A stretch of DNA of 64,000 bases. It comes from Acheta domesticus (lineage: Eukaryota > Arthropoda > Insecta > Orthoptera > Gryllidae). The DNA lies in NCBI GenBank assembly GCA_031308135.1, contig JAHLJT010002630.1, forward strand, positions 98,438,141 to 98,502,140. The letters run 5' to 3'. Within the stretch, counting starts at the first letter, position 1, and each line of letters opens with the position of its first letter. Below the pieces are notes generated by a model that saw only the letters and a list, made by a program, of their open reading frames with translations, ran no database searches and was not told where the DNA came from. Positions 46,001 to 57,800 of this stretch are shown piece by piece. Both the position numbers and the translations under genes were made by a program.

Positions 46001-48675
46001 TGAAAACAAATTTCATGAGAAGAATGAACTATTTCCCTTGCATTTTCTTGTATATTTGCTGTAATAAAATCCAAGTTATAACAGCTTTTGTAAATAAGGG
46101 TAATTAAGCATGTATAATACATTTAATTTAAAATATTCACAAAGTTTTGATTTCTGATGAATAGTTTGTTAAAAAATGTTCCTTTTATAGAAAAAAAATG
46201 AACTTAACAGAAAAACAGTTTGAATATTTATGCACACATGTTACTTAAAGAGACAAATAAACATAGTTACCGTGATCGTAGCAACCTTATTTGTCTCCTT
46301 TTAAACAAGAAAGATGAGGGAAAACTAAAATACAAAAAAATAAAAAATAAAAATCGACTTTTGGACCCAAAATCGATTCACACTCCCCTTAAACCTGCTG
46401 AGTTGTCTCAGAGCCTACAGCGCCGTGGCCTCTGCAAAGACCCTGATCGGGAGGTCCTAGGGTTCGGGCCCCGTCCGTGGTGGATTTGGACATTAGAGTG
46501 CTCTCTGAATCTGAATCAGTGAAATAGTCCTGACTCAATCAGTGAGAGCCGAAGTCACTGATATCTTTAGTCGAAATGGGTAGTTTCGCTGACAATCAGC
46601 GAATATGCGAACCTTTTCATAATGACCGCCAGCATTTCACTGATCGTCTCAGTGGTAAAAGTGCCGCGCCACCATCGTTCACTGATCGTTCAGTCGTCAC
46701 GTTCAATCAGTGTCACACATTTCACCGATTCAAACAGTGAAGTTTCACTGATTTAAAAAGTGGACCCGATTTTCACTGATTTGTTCAGCTCAATTCACTG
46801 ATTGTCAGTGGCAGTGTTATAACTGACACCATCAGTGAATAGTCACTGTCAATCAGTAGTTTTTCACTGATTCAGACTGAGAGAGTGCGATTTTTAGAAC
46901 TTTGTCTCTCAAGCCCCTATGGCCACGACGGCATTTCGCGTCTTTCTCGCTCGTGCCGCTACAAGTCGCATGGTCGCAAGCACTGCTTGATACGGTCGCC
47001 ATCATGCGACACGCCTGTGAAAGACGCGAAATACCGTGACATATTCCATCGTGAAGACGGGGCAAAGTTTTAAAAATTGCACTACAGGTAGAGAGAATTC
47101 AGCGGTTGTCTGGACGACGACTCTAGCGGCTGGCTGCTCTGATCGGTAGTTTTCCGTGGTTTCTTTGATCAACATATGGCGCATGCTGCAGCAGTGCCGT
47201 AACAAACGGGCCACGGATCGCGCGCGATCTTTCCTTTCTCTTCCTTGTCCTATCCTCACCTCTTACTTACACACCCTTTCACTTCCATACATTACACTAT
47301 CACACATGCTGGGAGACCAGTCGGGAGCTTGGAGCTTCGCCCGACTGGTGCCCCGCTGGTGGGAGATACCTGGTTAGGGAAAACCCCGCAATCCGATGTG
47401 TATGTCGGCGACGGATCTCACCATCCAGCGGGGTTGATTCAGCGCCAACTCCAGCGATAAAATATGCACTCCACTTACGGGACTAATGATTTCAGCAGTT
47501 TTCGCGCCTGTTACCACTAACCAAACAACGACCTGTAGTGCGATTTTTGTAACTTTGCCTCTCAAGGCCCGTCTTCATGGTGGAATATCTGACGGTATTT
47601 CGCGTCTTTCTCAGTCGTGCCGCTAGACATAGCATGATCGCGATCGTAAAGAAATAAAAACCCAAGTATATTGACGCTCAGATACACTTTTAGGTTCGAA
47701 ATATTACTGTTTTAAGAATAGAAAGTGTATACACACGCAATGTCTAACCATCATCTCAAACATATGTTGCCTTAAAAAATGTGATTACAATTATTTGTGA
47801 GGCATGACATTTTTTAATGAAGTGGATAACACGATTTCCTATTGTAGTCCATTTCAATATATAAGTAAAGATCTTGCTAAATACAAAATATAACTATTGC
47901 ATTTTCAGAAACTTGATTAACTCTGTATTACCTGTAAATAGTTGTTTCATAAATTTGTTAACTTTCTTCATTTCATTAGTCTCAGAAATAGTCTTAGAAA
48001 TCAGTCTTAGGTCTGGCCGTAGATCAGTGGTGTCAAGGTCTTGTACTGGTGGCAGTGGCACGCGTCGAGGCACCGTAGCATGCCACGAGCTTCTCTGTGC
48101 AACTAGCGTCGGGAAGGGGAACTATTAGTAGTAACCCCCCCATTTTACAATAGGGATGGCGTTATCTCTGGTGGCGGGATGTTTGAACTGCGTGGAAGGG
48201 CGATTTCGTCGTGGCACTCATGCCACGGACTCCCGCTCGTGGCATCGACCTTGACAACACTGCCGTAAAGGCTCGAGAGGCAGAGTTGTAAAAATCGCAC
48301 TGTACCGACCTGTAGGCAACCTGTGAATGCTGAGCGCGCATGTGAATGTGAGGCGTTTGCGCATGCGCAGGGACGGGCAAGGTGAACTTCGACGGCTTCT
48401 GCCGCATCGCCGCGCACTTCCTGGAGGAGGACGACTCGGAGGCCATGCAGGAGGAGCTCAAGGAGGCCTTCCGCCTCTACGACCGCGAAGGTGAGTGCCG
48501 ACGCGCCGCGGCGTCCCCCAAGGACCAACTACGGGTTCTTAAAAAGCACGTTTTTCTCGAATCATTAAAATCAGTTATGCTATTATATAATGTTCAATAG
48601 TTAATATAGAATAGTAATTATTCATATAATATAATCATAATTATTCATATAGTGTAAATATAGATATTCATATAA

Positions 48676-48740
<65 letters not shown>

Positions 48741-48783
48741 GTAGAAGTGCCAATTTTCATGGAGATCGGTCCAACGGTGTAAT

Positions 48784-48827
<44 letters not shown>

Positions 48828-51800
48828 TCGACATCTCCATGAAAATTAGCACTTCTACGTGTTTTTTCACCCAGAAGGTTTATATGCTGTTAATGCTGTT
48901 GTAACGCCAGTACATGGCGTTGTACAACAAAACTAAATATTCACGTCAAATGAAACCGGCAATGCACTCGGCAGCATTTCGAATATGTATTGTTAAATAA
49001 CTCCTAAACGAGGCGTTCTAGGGCCTTAAAACTAACATTTTGAGGCCAAATCCTCAAAGAATCGTTTCTCACACCGTAATCTACAGGATGAAACCTTCTA
49101 TTATATTTTTGCTGATCCGGCGCTTCCCGATATTACCTAAACTGCTGAAAGACGTGGAGAATCTGCAAGTAAATGTGAATGAGAGGGACAGAGAGCGGCA
49201 GTGACAGAGACACGCAGAGAAAGACACGGACAGGGTGAGGGAAGGAATGAGAAACAGTGAGAAAGGGAGATGGGAGGGGAAAGAGGGAGATGAATGGCAG
49301 AACGTCTGTCGGGTTTTCCTAGGTTAAATATAATTATTCATATATTGGATATGGTAAATAAATACAGTGTGCTAGAAAAGTCTTTCCGCAGCGGCATCCT
49401 GTTGGTAATAGCTAACAGAAATTATGTTGGTAGCTCTAGCTGCTGCTTGTAACAAAAGAAAACGTGGATTGCGTACTAATTACAAGCATAATACATGCTA
49501 TCAAAGGCCATGCAGGAGGAGCTCAAGCAGGCTTCCGACCTTGCCTACGACCGCGAATGTGAGTGCCTGGACACCACGGTGTCCCCCAAGGGCCAACCAT
49601 TCGGAACTAGGGGTGATTAAAGAGCGTCATTTTCTCGAATTATTGGTAACGGTTATGCTGATTGTTTTGTTATTTAAGGTCGCATCAACATCTGGGTCAT
49701 TAGCGAAAACAATTGCATTTAACGTTATGGTAACTGGGACGATGACATGATATGGTGATGGTAGGGAGTGTAAGGACGAACACAGATATAACCATGCCCA
49801 AGGCGGGACTCGAACCCGCGACCTTTCGGTCCGGGATCGCTACGACACTACTGCTTTAGCGATCTCGGCCAACGGTTACATTGTTTATAATGTTCAATAG
49901 TGATTAATTATTCATATAATATAATTAAAATTATTCTTATATTAATATGTATTATATAGTACACATTGTCAATATATACAGTGTGTCAGAAAAGTGTCTG
50001 CGCAGTGGTACCTTGCTGGTGAGAGTGATAGCAACAGAAATTATGTTGGTAGCACTAGCTGCTGCTTCTAACAAAAGAAAACGTGCCTGGCTTAAATATG
50101 CCATGAAAAAGTACCATACAAGCATAATAGATGCTAGAAGGCTTATCCATTTCATTTGTTTCTCAGTGATTTGGTTGCTACCAACGTAAATGCAATTGTG
50201 GATAGGAGGCCCCGATTCGGCTCAATGTGGAGAGGATTTCCTTGGCGCACTGCATTGATGGCGACCGGGGCGGCCGAGGTGGCTAGACCGTGTACAGACT
50301 CGGTGCCTCGGCCATAAGGGTCGCGGATTCGAGTACCGCAGTTTGTTTATTTATTTATTTGTTTATTTATTTATTTGGGCAAAACAGTAAAAAAAACTGT
50401 ATATGATGTATGGGGGAAGAGATTATCTGCGTACATTTTCTTAAGGACTCAGAATGAAAAACAAAAACAAAACAAAACCAGCAAAAAACGCGTGATTAGC
50501 AACATTTGAAAAACTAGACATTTTCGCTCCCGAGTTATAGAAACACAATTTCAACGGTAAATGAACTGCTGATTTGATTTTTCTGCATTGCTAGCCAAAT
50601 AGTAACGAACATCATTTCTACTCCTAGCACTCCACGCAAAAGGAGTGCTCGACAAAATGTGCGCACAGTGACGCCACATTTACGTCCAGAAGCAAAACAA
50701 GGGGCCATCTCAGCATTTGCTCAATGGATCAGGGAACCTGGACAAAAACCTGATCGAGATGGGGGTCATTGACCCGGAAGCTGAAGTACATTACTTGTTA
50801 CAGGCGTATTAAGTCTTTGTTCGTCCCTATCCTTCATGTGTGTGTGTTGCTGAAGTCTTCGTGAGTTTGCTGACCACAAACCGAGGAGCCCGCGAGTGTG
50901 TCCAGTCTAAAAGGTTAATATGTGTCCCCACGTGGCACATAGCGGATACCCGGTGCGGATAGCGAAAACAGGATGCCCTAAAAGCTGGACCCTCTCCCGA
51001 AAAAAATGTATAATTTGAAACGTTGCAAGACCACATTTTCTCGTATTAGTAACAATTATGCTATTTTGTAATGTTCAATAAATAATTATTCACATATTGC
51101 ACATAGTCAATTAATATTTATATTTAGTTCGAAACTAATGGTGCTGCAACAGTACACTTTTTAATATTTTTAGTGGAGGTATACTTCACTAAAAGTATCA
51201 GAAAATATCATAAATTTTATTTATAATACTATCACAAGGAATCATACAATTTGTTAAACTCTTCAATATTTTCTTAAACTAATTATATACAGTAATTTGC
51301 TGACTATTCTATCCATGTCATAATGATGAATGCTAAAATATAATTAATTTAAACCAAAGATAAAATATTAAACCGTGAAAAAAAAAACACGCTTGCTATT
51401 ACGAAGTTCACTGAAGTTGTATTGAATAGTGAGCATTTTCCGAACAGATATTAATGCAAAGTTTTTATTAATAAAAATAATTTAAAAATTTCAACAACAT
51501 TAATTTTAGTGCTATTCGCCGTGGGTATCTATAATCGTATCATAATAAATGGTCAGAAGACTGCGAGGTCAGACGGCCTATAAATTCTTCATTTTTTAAA
51601 TGCAAACTCTGTATTGAGACGTCGGCTTTGACAATGATTTCCAAATAAATCAATAAAATAGAACGTTTGTGTTCAATCGAAGGACAACACTGTCATAGGG
51701 GAGAAAACTACTCACAAATTACTACCTTGTTATTGTGAGAGTAGGTGTCCTAAGGTTCTTTAACTTTGTTGCATCTTCTTTCCAATAGAAACATTCTAGT

Positions 51801-54800
51801 CATTTATTCACTGTTGTTGGCCCTAGAAACAAGACTACAAACGTCACTAACAAGGAGCTTGCCAGACTTACGTAGCAGTTACGTTATAACGGTCAGATAA
51901 ATCTCTGCTTCTTTGAAGTGAAAGCGGTTAATTCCGTGGCTGGGAACATGAAGTCGGCGCTGTGCTGTGCCAACGCTGGCTCTATTTGTGGTCTTGGATC
52001 ATTTCATCGTTTTTTACCCAAATACATGAGGGACCTAAATTGCATAAATTGAAATAGAGGTGCTAAAACAGCACATACTTTCTAGCCCGTACTTCACGCA
52101 AAATTACGCCAAAACTACTCAAATTTTTGAAAATTGTACAGGAACTTCATAACATCTCTTCCTTGAAGGTAGATTTTGAAATTAGGAAAAAGTCTATATC
52201 TGCATAACTGTAGTTGCAGGAAGATGCTGAACAATTTTGAATATTTGCAATTTTCGAAATATCAAGGTTTTTCATGAAAATGAGACCTACACCATTCTCA
52301 TACCGTTCTTCACATTGTCCAACAACAAAATTGAATCAAAAGCAATGGAGCCATTTTTTGAAAATGTCCCAGGAGCGTCATGTAAAGTACCTTCCAAAAT
52401 TAAAATATCGGTTTCAAATTCAAGGGACCGCGATATCAGCCAGATTTTCGATTGGGGAATATCAATTGTGGAGAAAATCGGCTGAACGGTTTAGCGACTA
52501 ACGTTGTTTAGGGACGTTTTACTTTTCATTCAATTTTTCGGTATCAAGGACCTACAAAACATGGATTCTGGCTACATCAAGCATTAGAGGACTTTTTTTT
52601 TTTCAAATTTAGCAAATGAATTTATCCACATTTTCGGTACCAGGCTCCAGCAATAAGTGTTTTTCTGCCGAAAATTCGCGGCTTTTCCCCGCAGCATTAC
52701 TAACTCTACTGCGTGAGTGGTAGTGAGAATGTAAAAGGGGTCAGGTAGAGATTCTGAAGCTGAAGGAGATGGGCAAAGATTATACTTTTTCCTCACGCGA
52801 CGCGTAGTTTATATTTTTCTTTTGAAAAAATAAATGAAATCAGATTAATGAGATTGTACTTATTACAAGCATATATTATACTTTACATTATAAAATACTG
52901 AAAATGATATTATATATATTATTAATTTGAAAATATTTATTTGTTAAAAACTATTACAAGTGACTTTGCTTTGGCATGAGAGTATATTACCATACATTCT
53001 TATTCAATAAAATAAATTATTTGTATACATCGGAAATAAATTTAATGTTCCAATAGTGAGGTTTTACATGATGTATATATATTTTTTCATTATACAAAAA
53101 ATATTGAATGTAATATTTGATATAAATATGCATCAGTAGTATTCATTAGCATCAGTAGTATATTTCATTAGCAAAATCAATTAAGTGCGTACGTATGTTA
53201 TTATAAACTTTAATTAAAAAGATATTGTCATGTTAGGATATCATCTGTGTGTCTAGGAAGTATCCGTAAGACATATTTGGTTATTGAGGTTTTCATAAAC
53301 GCTGTAAAGTGTTCTTTAGGAAAAAGTTCTTAATTTGTTTATTTAATATTTTGATTAGGTTAATATTTTTAAATTGTCTAGGAAGTTACAGAGACTTTGA
53401 CCTGTGTGGAATGTCAGAGTGTAGTGCGGCAAATTGTTGTTGAAAAATAGATGTGTAAATAATTAGATAGCCTAGTATTAAGCTGATGCACTTCTGCTAC
53501 ACACTGGTATAATTTGTAGCAATGCAAATGGGTTGTCTTGTACTCTTTGGTTTATTTAATATTTCCATGAAATAGTTTTGATTATTTTAAATTATTCAAT
53601 CAATAAGCTTATTACAGAAAGTGGTGTTCACTTTCCACTAACTATCTCCTAATATATCCTTAGATTCTATTTGCTTTCTAAAATGTACCTCCTTTGAATT
53701 TACTCCTGGAAAATATTCACTACATGTTCAAATTCATCTTCCTAAAGTACTGATATAATTTTTCATTTACATATACATAACACATGAAATTCTCCTTTTG
53801 TCTTGTTTTATTTTAAACCACAATACGGACTTTCTTCGATTTCTTGCCTTATTTTGTTCTGCCTCTAATAAAAATTAGCACAAATCAATTACTTCTGTGA
53901 AGCAGAAGCGCACAATAGATGTAAGGAGCAAGGAGCCAAACGGACTCTGAAACTGTCTAAAATGTCCGTTCTTTCCTGTCAGTTCGGTCCTGACCTAGTG
54001 TGCGCTACCCACATAACAACTGCCCTGTCGTCCCGTCCCGTCCCGTCCCGCAACAAATTTCGCTAACTGAAAAAGGGTAAAAGGTTGTGGACTCAAAATT
54101 TCCTCCTAGAAACAGGTAAAAACAAACTTTTTTAAATAACATATTAAAATTAATAAATTGACACTTATCTGTCGACATCTTATCATAACATCGTTCTGTG
54201 AGTTGCAATCGATGTATTGAAAGCAGTCGACATTTCGACGTCTTGCGCGAACAAGTGTGTCAATATAATGTTATTGTTATTGAAGCTCAGATAGAACATT
54301 TTTAGGTTCCAAATATTATTGTTTTAAATGCAAAGAATAGAAAGTGTATATACATGCAATGTCTAACCATCATCTCAAACATGTCTTGTCTTAAAAAAAT
54401 GTGATTATAATTACATGTGAAGCATGACGTTTTTTAATGAAGGTGGATAACAGGATTTCCTATTGTAGTACATTTCAATCTATATGTAAAGCTCTAGGTA
54501 AATACAAACCGTTGCTTTTTCAGAAACTTGATTAACTCTGTATTACCTGTGAATTTTTGTTCCAGAAATTTGTTAACTTCCTTCATTAGTCTTAGAATAA
54601 GTACAAAGCAATGTTTTGAGGAAGTATCGATATTTAGAGTAATGCATTTGCAGTTCTTTATTATTGAACTTCTACATAAGAAGACCTTGGAACAATAACA
54701 TGTTATTTCTGATGAAATTGAGATATTTGTGTTTTGCGATGCCCCATAGATATATCTAGATGCTGGGTTTTTATTTTAAAGATTCGTCGTAAAATGACAG

Positions 54801-57800
54801 TGTAATTCACAAATAAATGTTCTTTACCCCAATGTGTAGAATACAATGTCTAAACTTTTACTCTCTGTCGTCTCAAAACTAACATATTGTGGCATAGCAC
54901 GTTATTAACCCTTGGTCTTCATTTCATCCTTTTGTGCGAAGTTATGGCAAGGCTTCAACCAATACATCAGTAGTAGGTCCCGCATCTATATGACATATCA
55001 TAATTTTTCTTTGCGTTATTTTTATGGAAAGTGTAAGATAAGCTTGATTTTATCCACAGTGACTAAATCTATGCAATTTTCACGTGTCATATGAAGTCAT
55101 ATTTTGGCTTTTTCCCTTTGGTCATTTTCCGTTAATTCCGTTAATTTTTCATGTTATGGTAATATTTTTCCATGAATTTTCGTATTTTTTGTCTTATTTT
55201 TATCTCTTTGATTCCATTTTGGCATACTTGATTGCAGTCATCTCAAAGATATTTTTTATGTCTCATGATTCTTATCTAATTTCTTACAATTTTTGTGTTG
55301 TAAATAATTGTTGTGTCTTTCCTATAAGTATATGTGTATGTTAATTAGGAGCGTAAGTTATACAGACCGAGAAAAAGAAAGCGTAGAAAGCACCAGATGC
55401 GAAGGAAGTGTTAGTTTAGTTCGGTCAGATTTTGTGCCAAGGTCCACCGCTTCTATACAATTTCTTTAATAACTTTAGCAAGTAGAACTGTCTCCACGGG
55501 GAGCCAAAGCAGAAGGGATGAATCGTGAATGTGCTAGATTTTAAAAGAATTTTTTCAATATAGTGTTTATTTAAACAGGGGGATTATTTTGAAGGTTTCG
55601 AAAATACAATCAAAAATGTTTTTAAGTCACATTTATGGTCATATTTTCATATATTTGGGCCATAAATGCTTGCGTATTTCTGATATTTTTAGGTCATAAA
55701 CATCCGGGACTTAAGAGGCCGTCAATAAATTACGTAACGGAAATTTCAAAATATTTTCAATACCCCCTCCCCCTTGTAACGCATTTCCCTCTCTCTATGT
55801 AACGCAGCGTAACGCTGCCTCAGACTCTCGCCCTCCGCCCTTAGCGTTTCGCAATTTATGGATGACCGCTAACGAGTGCAATGCGCGTGCGCAGGCAACG
55901 GGTACATCACGACGGCGACGCTGCGAGAGATCCTGGCCGCCCTGGACGACAAGCTGGGCCCCGACGACCTGGACGGCATCATCGCGGAGATCGACACCGA
56001 CGGCTCGGGCACCGTGGACTTCGACGGTGCGTATGGAAGAATTCGCGTAAGAACAAGCAAAAGGGACAGTTCGCTAAACAAGTGAACATCACGTGTAATT
56101 CAGAGAAGTATCCCTCCGCCGCGGCAGCCGTTCAGAAACACGTGCACCAGTACGCACCTTACATTCAAGACTCGGTTTGAAAAAAAAACATAATACTTAT
56201 CACGCAAAAAGTAAATTCCATATAATGTGTATAAAAAAAATATTTTTTTTACAGAAAAGCAAATAGCATTGCACTTCCTAATTTCAATTATTTCTCGTGG
56301 CGCACTATATTTTCGTCGGACGAGGACATCACAAAAGGAAGCGTCGAAACAATTTACAAGTTAGCCAACTGCAAACGAACGAATCGAGGAAGGAGAGTTC
56401 AATGGGATCAAGGACACAACGACCATAGAACATTCGGTTATGTTGCCAGCACTAGCTGTCAAAATTGCTTGTTCTTACATGAATCTCTCTTTACCGGGAA
56501 GGATGGCTCAGCGCATCAACACGATGTCACTGCACTCCCTCTGACCGGGAGGTCCTAGGCTTCCACTCCCCACAGCGGCAGGATTTTCGACACTTGCTAG
56601 TCAGCTAGGTCGAATTCAGTCACTGTCTGGAGGAGAATTCTAGCGGCCGGCTGCTCTGATCGGTAGTTTTCCGTGGTTTCTCCGATCAACACCAGGCGAA
56701 TGCCGGAGCAGTACCGTAACAAACGGGCCACGGACCGCGCGCTATCATTCCTTCCTCATCCTTGTCCTATCCTCTCCCTCTTACGCACACACACACACTA
56801 ACATGCACTACACTACCACACATGCCGGGAGACCGGTCGGGAGCTTACAGCTTGTCCGGCTGGGGCGGTGCCCCGCTGGTGTGGAGATACCTGGTAAGGG
56901 GAAAACCCCCGCTAGTCGACGGTAGGTCGGCGCCAGATCTCGCCATCCAGCGGGGGAAAAGATCATCGCCACCTCCCGGAGGGGACACGCACTACACTTA
57001 CGGGACTAATGACCTGAGTAGTTGACGCGCCCGGAAACACGAATCAATCAATCAATCAATCAATGGTACGCTCGCGCGCCGCGCCCACTCACACGCCACA
57101 CCAATCCACACTGTATTGTATTGCATTAAGGCCGATACACACGGTATAGTTTTCGTGTAGATTCTTCATGTACTCCAGACTTTACGCTTTCTACATGAGA
57201 AAGTATGAACATGTTCGTAATTTTTCTTGTAGAAAGCATATAGTTTGACTCCAGCGCCTCTAGCGGCAGAATCGTTCACTAACGGTAATCGGCCATGCCG
57301 ATTTTGTGGTTAGGTGTGATTGTATGAAGTGATATATTGTGATAAAACTACTTCTTTCCTTATCCCTGCCTTCCAATTTTTATTCTCTATGCCCCTCATG
57401 GTTAATTAATACTAAGATCACAACCAGAACGCACGCACAGAAATACCATCATTGAAAGTACTCGGATGGCGCAATTCAGTTGTTTCACGCTAGCCCCCCT
57501 GGCGGCGGCTGTGGCGATTCATGCAGAAAGCGTATAGACGGTGTATACGCTACTTTTTGGCTTTTATACGTTCAGTTTGAGATCTTGACGTTTCTATACA
57601 AAACCTGTATGAGAATCTACACGAAAACTGTGCCGTGTATATCGGCCTTTAGAGAGTTTTTGCCTCGAACGGTAAGAACTATCGATCTTCTGCTCATGCG
57701 CAGTTCAAGTTTCGCATCACTTTAGTGCATCTGCGCATGCGCAGAAGATCGATACTGCTTAACGTTCGAGGTTGTAAAAACTCCCTAGTGTATTGATGCC

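Larger units (their letters stand above)
47534..48303. mobile_element. MITE family C ends around later insertions
   Basis: Left end TAGTGCGATTTTTGTAACTT and right end (inverted) CAGTGCGATTTTTACAACTC match the family. Between them are a repeat shared with intron 4 (47662-48000) and a hAT MITE (48025-48262). It may also be two separate fragments. Confidence 0.45.
49368..50160 (+). mobile_element. Two related fragments, possibly Harbinger transposase start
   Basis: CAGTGTGCTAGAAAAGTC (49368) and CAGTGTGTCAGAAAAGTG (49979) begin two similar stretches, each with AACAGAAATTATGTTGGTAG and a short frame MLVALAAA(C/S)NKRKR. A Leu/Ala run followed by a basic cluster near the start resembles Harbinger transposases, but the match is short. 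Confidence 0.3.

Noticed and set aside
27958..50395. tRNA genes at 27958, 29520, 49800 and 50270
   Set aside because: A and B boxes are present but acceptor stems do not close and repeated non-tRNA bodies follow; these are SINEs.
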